Positions 1 through 5,224 of a stretch of 6,621 bases of DNA are shown here, one piece after another. The position numbers were made by a program, and so were the translations under genes. How positions within the stretch are numbered: the stretch's first letter is position 1; every line of letters starts with the position of its first letter. A model generated the notes under the pieces. The model worked only from the letters and a program-made list of their open reading frames with translations, made no database searches and was not told the origin of the DNA. Source of the stretch: Candidatus Woesearchaeota archaeon (GTDB lineage: Archaea > Nanobdellota > Nanobdellia > Woesearchaeales > ARS49); contig JAHWHC010000050.1 of NCBI GenBank assembly GCA_019323555.1, forward strand, positions 1-6,621, read 5' to 3'.

Positions 1-2
1 AA

Positions 3-725
3 GAAGCTGCAAAAGGTGTAAAGAAAAAAATTGAGATTGACAAGCTAGTTGAGTGCGAGAAATGCAAGGGAAGCGGAGCTGAAAAAGGATCTGGCATGAA
101 GTCCTGCGAAGATTGCAATGGCACTGGTGTAAGCAGACAGACAAGAAGAACACCGTTTGGTGTTTTCCAGACACAGACAACCTGCCGCACTTGTTCTGGA
201 AGAGGAGAATATGTAGAAGAGCCTTGCGCAGACTGCCAAGGGCAGGGAAGATATGAAAAAGAAGTTGAGATAGAAGTAAAAGTTCCAGCAGGAGTTGACG
301 AAGGAACACAATTACGAGTAAAAGAAGAGGGAGAGGCAGGATTCCAGGGAGCTGCAACAGGAGATTTATACTTACGAATTCATGTAAAACCACATAAAGT
401 GTTTCAGAGGCAGGGAAGAGAGCTCTACATCAAAGCACCACTGCCATTTGCAACAGCTTGTCTGGGCGGAGAGCTAGAGGTTCCAACCTTAGATGGCAAA
501 ACAAAAATAAAAATACCTGCAGGAACACAGAGCGGAGTCATCTTCAGGATAAAAGACAAAGGAATGCCAGACCTGCATGGCTATGGCCAGGGAGGACTGA
601 ATGTAGAAGTTTACATAGACGTTCCAAAGAAATTAACAAAGAAACAGACAGAGGCACTAAAATCCTTTGACAAAGACACAAAAAAGAAGAAAAAATGGTG
701 GCCTAGTTTTCTGAGCTTATTCTGA
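3..725 (+). CDS. dnaJ: Chaperone protein DnaJ, C-terminal part (5' end outside window)
   Basis: Hsp40 co-chaperone that delivers unfolded clients to DnaK and stimulates its ATPase in the cytoplasm. The reading frame is open from base 3, so the J domain and Gly/Phe linker lie left of the window and 240 residues are visible. Four CxxCxGxG repeats are intact: fragment residues 18-25 (CEKCKGSG), 35-42 (CEDCNGTG), 61-68 (CRTCSGRG) and 75-82 (CADCQGQG). They form the two zinc centres of a type I DnaJ. The two substrate-binding beta domains follow (about 85-205), with the family signatures VPAGVDEGTQLR and LPFATACLGGELEVPTLDG. The protein ends in a lysine run followed by WWPSFLSLF. The ATG at 96 is an internal methionine between the first and second zinc repeats, not the start. 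Archaeal dnaJ usually follows grpE and dnaK, which may lie upstream. Identification is secure. Confidence 0.97.
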   Translation, partial: EAAKGVKKKIEIDKLVECEKCKGSGAEKGSGMKSCEDCNGTGVSRQTRRTPFGVFQTQTTCRTCSGRGEYVEEPCADCQGQGRYEKEVEIEVKVPAGVDEGTQLRVKEEGEAGFQGAATGDLYLRIHVKPHKVFQRQGRELYIKAPLPFATACLGGELEVPTLDGKTKIKIPAGTQSGVIFRIKDKGMPDLHGYGQGGLNVEVYIDVPKKLTKKQTEALKSFDKDTKKKKKWWPSFLSLF

Positions 726-733
726 TAGAAAAA

Positions 734-741
734 TATAAATA
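734..741 (+). promoter_or_regulatory. TATA box for the FHA gene (leaderless)
   Basis: The 8-mer TATAAATA is centred at 737.5, 26.5 nt before the ATG at 764. This is the archaeal TATA-to-start-site distance, so transcription should begin at or next to the ATG. No Shine-Dalgarno sequence precedes the ATG. The spacing supports 764 rather than the in-frame ATGs at 776 or 800. A T5 tract at 751-755, just after dnaJ, could also help end the dnaJ transcript. Confidence 0.65.
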
Positions 742-763
742 ACTGTACTATTTTTAGGGTCTT

Positions 764-1162
764 ATGACTGTTTTGATGTTTAAACTCACAGGAGAGAACA
801 TGCCTGCACTAAAAACTGCAGACATTCAAGTGAATGAAACTGATGAGCCTGGCGGGCCACAAGCGATTCTAGTTAAAAAAGGTGTATTCACAATAGGAAG
901 AGGTTCTGATTGTGACGTCAGAGTCACTGTGTCGTCTGTTTCACGAAAACACTGCTCTTTAATTAGAAGAGATGATGGTTGGTATATCAAGGATCATAGA
1001 TCCAAATCAGGCACATTTATTTATCGCAGGACAGACGCAGGAATAGAGTCTGGTGTTCAATTGATTTCTGGAGAATTTCTATTAAAAAAAGGAGATCACA
1101 TTTCATTGGGCGGACCGGAGGGTGCCAAGCCAATACTTTTGCTAAGCTTTGGCGGTGAATAA
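764..1162 (+). CDS. Stand-alone FHA (forkhead-associated) domain protein
   Basis: Small cytoplasmic protein made almost entirely of one FHA domain, a fold that binds phosphothreonine peptides. The core motifs appear in order in the 132 residues: GR at 45-46 in FTIGRGSDCDV, SRKH at 60-63, W73, then KSGT at 81-84, and a final strand ending about 129. Family members normally have N-G-T at the last position; serine replaces the asparagine here. The first 30 or so residues have no recognisable motif. The gene stands alone between dnaJ and the PfkB kinase, and a TATA box sits at the leaderless distance from the ATG. No Ser/Thr kinase is visible in the window, so the phosphorylated partner is unknown. 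Phosphothreonine binding is inferred from the family. The FHA assignment is firm; the biological role is not. Confidence 0.9.
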   Translation: MTVLMFKLTGENMPALKTADIQVNETDEPGGPQAILVKKGVFTIGRGSDCDVRVTVSSVSRKHCSLIRRDDGWYIKDHRSKSGTFIYRRTDAGIESGVQLISGEFLLKKGDHISLGGPEGAKPILLLSFGGE

Positions 1163-1179
1163 ACAAAGACATCACAAGC

Positions 1180-1187
1180 TTTAAAAA
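1180..1187 (+). promoter_or_regulatory. TATA box for the PfkB kinase gene (leaderless)
   Basis: TTTAAAAA is centred at 1183.5, 26.5 nt before the ATG at 1210, within the 47-nt gap after the FHA stop codon. The spacing predicts a leaderless mRNA. There is no Shine-Dalgarno match before the ATG. Confidence 0.65.
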
Positions 1188-1209
1188 TCAACACTTTCTG
1201 ACTTGAGTC

Positions 1210-2082
1210 ATGACTAAAATACATACAGTTACTCTTAATCCTGCAGTAGACCTAAGAAATGGAAACAAATATGCTGGCGGGAAGGGCATTAATGTCTCAA
1301 GAGCACTACATAACTTAAGGATAGGAAATGTTCTGACCTACACTTTTATTGGAGGAGAAAGAGGGGAAGAATTGCTTTACCTGATGGAAGAGGCAGGGCT
1401 GGATTATATTGTTCAAGAGACAGAAGCAGAGACAAGGGAGACAAGAATAATCCAGGGATGGCCTGAGATAAAAGAAAGCAGCGAGAGCCCAACAATAAGA
1501 GGCACTGAAACCGGACAATTACTTGAGAAATTAGAACGTAATGTCTCTCCAGGAGATTATGTTGTTCTTGCAGGAAGCCTACCAAAAGGAGTAAACTCAA
1601 TAATCTATGGATACTTGATAACTTATTTTCAGGCAAGAGGCGCAAAAGTCATTCTAGATTCTTCTCAAACAGATGCACTAAGACACGGAATGTGGCAAAA
1701 GCCATTTGCAATGAAGCCTAATGCACAGGAATGGGGCGCAGTGACTGGTATGCATGGCACAATGGACCAGGTCCTGACCAAAATAAGCAGGATATTTTGC
1801 ATTGAGTATGCAATCGCAATGCAAGGTCCAGAAGGATTAACTTTGGTTAACAGCAAAGGGCCAATAACTGCAAAGCCGCCAAAAATAAAAGTAGGAAGCA
1901 CAGTGGGGTGCGGAGATTCAGTGACAGCAGGATTCCTTTATGGACTGCTTAACAAATATTCTGACAGAGAATTGGCAAGATTTGCAGTAGCCTGCGGAAC
2001 AGCAAGTGCGGAAAAAGAAGGAACAGAGCTTTGCACCTTGGATGATGCACTGAGGATTGCTGAGGAAGTCAAATTAGAATAG
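1210..2082 (+). CDS. PfkB-family kinase, 1-phosphofructokinase/tagatose-6-phosphate kinase-like, shortened lid
   Basis: ATP-dependent sugar or phosphosugar kinase of the ribokinase (PfkB) superfamily, closest in pattern to FruK/LacC. Visible signatures are TLNPAVD at 8-14, AGGKGINVSRAL at 22-33, AGSLPKG at 121-127, KPNAQEW at 169-175, and the anion-hole/catalytic motif TVGCGDSVTAGF at 231-242 with D236 as predicted catalytic base. The expected substrate is a phosphorylated hexose such as fructose 1-phosphate, fructose 6-phosphate or tagatose 6-phosphate, but the exact one cannot be read from the sequence. The protein is 290 residues against roughly 310 for the family. The loss is concentrated near the N-terminus: only 7 residues separate TLNPAVD from AGGKG, where relatives have about 25 that form the lid strand. 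The reading frame is continuous, so this is not a frameshift. No PTS or other sugar-uptake gene is adjacent. The kinase fold is secure; the substrate is uncertain. Confidence 0.88.
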   Translation: MTKIHTVTLNPAVDLRNGNKYAGGKGINVSRALHNLRIGNVLTYTFIGGERGEELLYLMEEAGLDYIVQETEAETRETRIIQGWPEIKESSESPTIRGTETGQLLEKLERNVSPGDYVVLAGSLPKGVNSIIYGYLITYFQARGAKVILDSSQTDALRHGMWQKPFAMKPNAQEWGAVTGMHGTMDQVLTKISRIFCIEYAIAMQGPEGLTLVNSKGPITAKPPKIKVGSTVGCGDSVTAGFLYGLLNKYSDRELARFAVACGTASAEKEGTELCTLDDALRIAEEVKLE

Positions 2083-2087
2083 AAACC

Positions 2088-2095
2088 TTTTTATT
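2088..2095 (+). promoter_or_regulatory. TATA/BRE promoter of the uvsE operon (leaderless)
   Basis: TTTTTATT is centred at 2091.5, 26.5 nt before the ATG at 2118. It is preceded by AGAAACC (2081-2087), a plausible TFB recognition element. It is the only clear promoter found ahead of the four + strand genes at 2118-4275, so it probably drives all of them. The T5 tract could also contribute to termination of the kinase transcript, whose stop codon ends at 2082. Confidence 0.6.
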
Positions 2096-2117
2096 CTGGC
2101 TTTAGTTTAATTTCTTT

Positions 2118-2534
2118 ATGAAAATATTTATTTGCTCAAGCAAACACTGCTATCATCTAATCGCACCAATAAAAGAAGAACTAGAGAAGCAAGGACATTC
2201 TATTACCCTGCCAAACAGCTATGAAGACCCTTTTATGGAGGAAAGAGTCAAGAAAGAGAGCCGGGAAAAGCACAGTGAAGTAAAAGCATATTATCTAAAA
2301 TTGCAGTGTGAAAAAGTTGCGAAGAATGATGCAGTACTTGTGATGAACTTTGAGAAAAAAGGACAGCCAAATTATGTCGGTGGAGCGACATTTCTTGAAA
2401 TCTTCAAAGCATTTGAATTAGGAAAAAAGGTGTTTTTCATGAATCCCATTCCTGAAAACACTACTTTCACAGATGAACTGATTGGAATTAATCCAATAAT
2501 AATAGACCAGGATCTATCAAAGATAAAAAAATGA
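2118..2534 (+). CDS. Nucleoside 2-deoxyribosyltransferase-like protein
   Basis: Small alpha/beta protein of 138 residues resembling the nucleoside 2-deoxyribosyltransferase superfamily. The first strand is MKIFICSS (1-8). A helix follows, with GHSITLP at 26-32. The most conserved-looking block runs from NDAVLVMN (70-77) through NYVGGATFLE (85-94) to GKKVFFMNPIPE (102-113). In true family enzymes a glutamate after the Gly-rich turn is the nucleophile that attacks the sugar, and E94 is the likely equivalent. Such enzymes exchange or hydrolyse the N-glycosidic bond of (deoxy)nucleosides or nucleotides; activity here is inferred from the fold. It is first in the operon, with a leaderless promoter, and its stop overlaps the uvsE start by 4 nt (ATGA), suggesting tight co-translation. 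I recognise the pattern but no characterised member, so I give no symbol. Confidence 0.65.
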   Translation: MKIFICSSKHCYHLIAPIKEELEKQGHSITLPNSYEDPFMEERVKKESREKHSEVKAYYLKLQCEKVAKNDAVLVMNFEKKGQPNYVGGATFLEIFKAFELGKKVFFMNPIPENTTFTDELIGINPIIIDQDLSKIKK

Positions 2535-3415
2535 GGTTCGGATATCCCTGCATAAACAGAAGCATTGAATGTACTGCTAACTCTACATTCCGGCTTGCAT
2601 CTTATTCTAGAGAAAGATTTCTTTCAACTGTGCAGAACAATCTTACTTGCTTACAAGAAATTCTAGAATGGAATGCTGAAAAAGGATTTTACTTTTTCAG
2701 AATAGGGTCTCCTTTGGTGCCTTTTGCATCGCATCCTGTCTGCAAAATAGACTGGGTTAAGCATTTCAAAAAGGATTTCAGAAAAATAGGCAATTACATC
2801 AAGAAAAACAAGATGAGGATATCAATGCATCCTGATCAATTTGTTGTACTGAACACAAAAGAGGACAGAATACTACAAAACAGCATAAAGGAAACAGAGT
2901 ATCACTGCAAAGTGCTTGATGCATTAGGATTAGATTCAACAGCAAAAGTACAGCTGCACATCGGCGGAGTTTATGGGGACAAGGAAAAATCAATACAAAG
3001 ATTCATTGAGAGATACAAAAAATTTCCACAATTAATAAAGAAAAGATTAGTGATAGAAAACGACCATTACATGTACAGCCTAAAAGACTGCCTAAAAGTT
3101 CATAAACAAACAGGAATTCCAATATTATTTGATACATTTCACCATGAATGCCACAATAACGGCGAGACAGTAAAGCAGGGATTGATTAAAGCAAGCAAGA
3201 CCTGGAAGAAAAAAGACGGAATATTGATGGTAGACTACAGTGATCCTAAGAAAGGAGCAAGAAAAGGAACGCATTCAGAACATATTTTCATTCAAAAATT
3301 CAAAAAATTTATAACTGATACAAAGAAACTAGACTTTGACATACTGCTTGAGATAAAAGACAAAGAAAAAAGCGCGCTCAAAGCAATAAAAATACTAAAA
3401 CAGGTGAGAAAATGA
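2531..3415 (+). CDS. uvsE: UV damage endonuclease UvsE (UVDE family)
   Basis: TIM-barrel, metal-dependent endonuclease that nicks DNA immediately 5' of UV photoproducts and some other lesions, starting photolyase- and UvrABC-independent excision repair. The family pattern is clear along 294 residues: GYPCIN at 4-9, FRIGS at 56-60, RISMHPDQF at 96-104 (H100), HIGGVYGDK at 143-151 (H143), IENDH at 175-179 (E176), FDTFHHECH at 200-208 (D201, H204), VDYSDP at 234-239, GTHSEHI at 246-252 (H248) and LEIKDKEKSALKA at 273-285 (E274). Length is normal. At the position where the Thermus enzyme has a Lys-x-His pair, this protein appears to have M233 and D235. The start overlaps the preceding stop by 4 nt and has no Shine-Dalgarno sequence, so translation is probably by reinitiation. 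Its own stop overlaps the tspO start by 4 nt. Confidence 0.94.
   Translation: MRFGYPCINRSIECTANSTFRLASYSRERFLSTVQNNLTCLQEILEWNAEKGFYFFRIGSPLVPFASHPVCKIDWVKHFKKDFRKIGNYIKKNKMRISMHPDQFVVLNTKEDRILQNSIKETEYHCKVLDALGLDSTAKVQLHIGGVYGDKEKSIQRFIERYKKFPQLIKKRLVIENDHYMYSLKDCLKVHKQTGIPILFDTFHHECHNNGETVKQGLIKASKTWKKKDGILMVDYSDPKKGARKGTHSEHIFIQKFKKFITDTKKLDFDILLEIKDKEKSALKAIKILKQVRK
3403..3407 (+). promoter_or_regulatory. Shine-Dalgarno sequence for tspO
   Basis: GGTGA lies 4 nt before the ATG at 3412, inside the last codons of uvsE. It matches the 3' part of the archaeal consensus GGAGGTGAT. With the ATGA stop/start overlap it fixes the start at 3412 rather than the second methionine at 3421. Confidence 0.6.
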
Positions 3416-3885
3416 AACAAATGACAAAATTCCTGCTTTCGATGATACTGCCATTCATAGCAGCATCGATAGGCTCTTATTTTACAACAGCATCTGTGAG
3501 CACATGGTATGCGGCACTGCAAAAACCAAGCTTCTCACCACCTAACTGGATATTTACACCAGTGTGGATCATACTTTACCTGATGATGGGCCTTGCATTA
3601 TACTTAGTATGGAAAGAAGGCTGGGAAACCAAACTTGTAAAAACAGGAATGATATTGTTTTTCATACAACTAGTACTTAATGCACTCTGGTCTATAGTAT
3701 TCTTCGGATTTCACACACCATTTTACGGTTTAATATGCATAATCGCATTATGGGTAGCAATAGCCGCAACAACATATATGTTCTACAGAGTCTCAGAAAA
3801 AGCAACATACTTGATGATACCCTATTTATTATGGGTTACATTCGCAGCAATATTGAATTATTATATTTACATTTTGAATATTTAA
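3412..3885 (+). CDS. tspO: TspO/MBR family membrane protein (tryptophan-rich sensory protein)
   Basis: Integral membrane protein of the translocator protein (TSPO, peripheral benzodiazepine receptor, CrtK) family. Characterised members bind and help degrade or move porphyrins and respond to oxidative or light stress. All 157 residues fit the five-helix family at its usual size. Helices are at roughly 5-24, 46-67, 77-99, 104-124 and 131-154. Family signatures are WYAALQKPSFSPP at 32-44, W46, PVW at 50-52, LYLMMGLALYLVW at 56-68, QLVLNALWS at 86-94, FFG at 97-99, LW at 113-114 and PYLLWVTFAAILN at 137-149. The cytosolic loop is short and basic. It overlaps uvsE by 4 nt and has a Shine-Dalgarno match, so it should be co-expressed with the repair enzyme. 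The ligand in this organism is unknown; whether the cell makes haem or carotenoids cannot be judged from the window. Confidence 0.95.
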   Translation: MKQMTKFLLSMILPFIAASIGSYFTTASVSTWYAALQKPSFSPPNWIFTPVWIILYLMMGLALYLVWKEGWETKLVKTGMILFFIQLVLNALWSIVFFGFHTPFYGLICIIALWVAIAATTYMFYRVSEKATYLMIPYLLWVTFAAILNYYIYILNI

Positions 3886-3890
3886 AGAGG
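3886..3890 (+). promoter_or_regulatory. Probable Shine-Dalgarno sequence for the gene at 3901
   Basis: AGAGG starts directly after the tspO stop codon and is followed by 10 nt and the ATG at 3901. It partly matches the archaeal consensus. There is no clean TATA box 26 nt before this ATG, unlike the leaderless genes nearby, which favours expression as part of the upstream operon. Confidence 0.45.
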
Positions 3891-3900
3891 TTTTAACAAA

Positions 3901-4275
3901 ATGAAAAAAAGATACGCGCATATCAACTTCAAGCCGCCCAAATCTGTGCAAAAAGCAGCAAAACGCGGCTTAGAACTCAGGAAGAAGTTTCACAGAGGCG
4001 GTCTTAGTTCAAGAGAAGCAGGAAAATTAGGCATTGGATCTGGGGTAGTTCGGGCAGTTGACCTGGCAGAGGGCTCTAAAATATCCCCAGAGACAGTCAA
4101 ACGAATGAAAAATTACTTTACACGGCATCAAAAAGACAAAAGGCCGGGGTGGGGAAACCCTAGCAAGCCAACAAACGGCTACATTGCCTGGATGCTTTGG
4201 GGCGGAGACCCTGGCTGGGCATGGGCCAAAAAAATAATTAAGCAGATGGATGCTGCTGATAAAAAGGCAAAGTAA
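3901..4275 (+). CDS. Small basic protein resembling a phage-associated domain
   Basis: A 124-residue soluble, basic protein with no signal peptide or membrane segment. Its order of motifs is distinctive: KPPKSVQKAAKRGLELRKK at 11-29, GGLSSREAGKLGIGSGVVRA at 33-52, ISPETVKRMKNYFTRHQKDK at 61-80, then the Trp/Gly-rich block GYIAWMLWGGDPGWAWAKKI at 93-112, and MDAADKK at 116-122. From memory, this combination (S/D-x-x-TVKRM...F-RH, then IAW-LWGGD-G--WA) recurs in short phage proteins and as a tail domain of some phage structural or protease proteins. I cannot check this here and do not know its biochemical function. The gene follows tspO by 15 nt and ends the + strand operon. Its stop codon abuts the stop of the opposing gene. 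It is real by codon continuity, Shine-Dalgarno context and conserved-looking motifs. Confidence 0.7.
   Translation: MKKRYAHINFKPPKSVQKAAKRGLELRKKFHRGGLSSREAGKLGIGSGVVRAVDLAEGSKISPETVKRMKNYFTRHQKDKRPGWGNPSKPTNGYIAWMLWGGDPGWAWAKKIIKQMDAADKKAK
4228..4234 (-). terminator. Possible U-tract terminator of the - strand unit
   Basis: An A7 run on the + strand reads as T7 on the - strand, 42-48 nt past the stop of the DUF523/DUF1722 gene and inside the opposing gene. Archaeal RNA polymerase stops at such tracts without a hairpin. The tract also encodes two lysines of the + strand gene, so it may be coincidental. Confidence 0.25.
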
Positions 4276-5223
4276 TTATCTATCTCTTCCCTTGCCTGAA
4301 TCTGTTATGTCTATAAGATCCTCAGGATAAGGCTGGAGAAAAGTTTGCTTAGCTAAGTATTCGTCTTCAAATCTCATAATCCAGTCTTGCAGAAGCACCA
4401 ATATAGCACTTAAAGGTATTTTTGCATCCCTATATTCTTTAATCAAGTGATGAAAATACTTTTTTTCTTTTACCTTTAGTTTTTTAGAGAAATGATTATA
4501 TGCATGCAGCAAAACATTGGTATTAGCAGTGTATCTTGGTATCTTGCTTAATGCCAGTTTTAAGTGTTCTTCATATTCGTCTGCAGTGATCCTGAAATTC
4601 TTTCCCTGGTTTGCAAGAATCTGGCCAAGAATCTTTAATTCTTTCTGATTACAAGCCATAAGCAAAAATTTGTTTCTTGTGTGAAAATCCAATAATTTAG
4701 GTATTGACTTTGCTTTCTTGACTTTTCTAAAGTCTGCCAGAGTGAACACGCTAGTGAGAAAATGCTCCCTTATCTTGAAATTTCTTAATCTTCCTTCATC
4801 CTCAATAGGCAGGCCCTTGAATTTCTCAAGAACAGTTTTACCAAAAAAGCCAGGACCTTGAGACTTTGCCTTCCTGGTGTCCTTGCTTGGGTAAATAGGC
4901 ACATTTTTCATACCGCAAGAAGGAGATTTGTATTTCAAAATAAAACCATCAATATCTTCTAATTTTTTAAAGAACTTTTCAGAAAACGTATTCATCTTGC
5001 CTGTGACATCTTGGCCGGTCTTTGGTTGTATAAGCCTCTTGTTAACTATTCGTATAGGATCTCTAGGAATGCCTAAGCCGATTTCAACCTCTGGGCAAAC
5101 AGCAATAAAAGAAACGTGTTTTCTTAATTTCTTCACAAAAGAATCAGGGATATCTGTGCCATTCCATCTGCACTTAGCAAAACCCAGGCACTTACTAACA
5201 ACAACTTTTGGCTTTGAAAACAT
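4276..5223 (-). CDS. DUF523 (TudS-like)/DUF1722 (YbgA) two-domain protein
   Basis: Two-domain cytoplasmic protein of 315 residues. The N-terminal DUF523 domain (about 5-150) contains SKCLGFAKCRWNG at 10-22, VCPEVEIGLGIPRDP at 42-56, KSPSCGMK at 99-106 and IEDEGRL at 140-146. C12, C18, C43 and C103 are the conserved cysteines. This family includes TudS, a [4Fe-4S] enzyme that removes sulphur from thiouracil. The C-terminal DUF1722/YbgA domain (about 175-302) shows LLDFHTRNKFLLMACNQ at 177-193, NTNVLLHAYNHFSKKL at 234-249, IPLSAIL at 269-275 and FLQPYPEDL at 295-303. E. coli ybgA lies beside the photolyase gene. I place the start at the ATG at 5223 because family members begin just before KPKVVVSKCLG and it follows the upstream stop by 1 nt. 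An in-frame ATG at 5256 would overlap the neighbour by 32 nt. Substrate here is unproven. Confidence 0.9.
   Translation of the reverse strand: MFSKPKVVVSKCLGFAKCRWNGTDIPDSFVKKLRKHVSFIAVCPEVEIGLGIPRDPIRIVNKRLIQPKTGQDVTGKMNTFSEKFFKKLEDIDGFILKYKSPSCGMKNVPIYPSKDTRKAKSQGPGFFGKTVLEKFKGLPIEDEGRLRNFKIREHFLTSVFTLADFRKVKKAKSIPKLLDFHTRNKFLLMACNQKELKILGQILANQGKNFRITADEYEEHLKLALSKIPRYTANTNVLLHAYNHFSKKLKVKEKKYFHHLIKEYRDAKIPLSAILVLLQDWIMRFEDEYLAKQTFLQPYPEDLIDITDSGKGRDR
4460..4485 (+). terminator. Possible T-rich terminator of the uvsE operon
   Basis: On the + strand, T7 at 4460-4466, T4 at 4468-4471 and T6 at 4480-4485 form a U-rich zone about 185 nt after the stop of the last + strand gene, antisense inside the DUF523/DUF1722 gene. 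Clustered U tracts end transcription in archaea. On the other strand they are lysine codons, so chance is a real alternative. Confidence 0.25.
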
Positions 5224-5224
5224 T

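Noticed and set aside
96..725. dnaJ as a complete gene starting at the ATG at 96
   Set aside because: The frame is open back to base 3 and already encodes the first CxxCxGxG repeat before base 96, so the gene is cut by the window edge.
1249..1275. Frameshift or small assembly indel hiding the kinase lid
   Set aside because: The same reading frame carries both flanking motifs and no stop interrupts it. There are simply too few bases for the lid, although a clean in-frame deletion in assembly cannot be excluded.
2567..2590. Inverted repeat GAATGTA / TACATTC with a 10-nt loop
   Set aside because: It is only 7 bp, does not extend, and lies inside codons for a conserved-looking part of uvsE (about residues 13-20). 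Chance is likely.
4141..4160. G-rich stretch that could suggest a quadruplex
   Set aside because: Only two G4 runs are close together, and they are explained by Pro-Gly-Trp-Gly codons.
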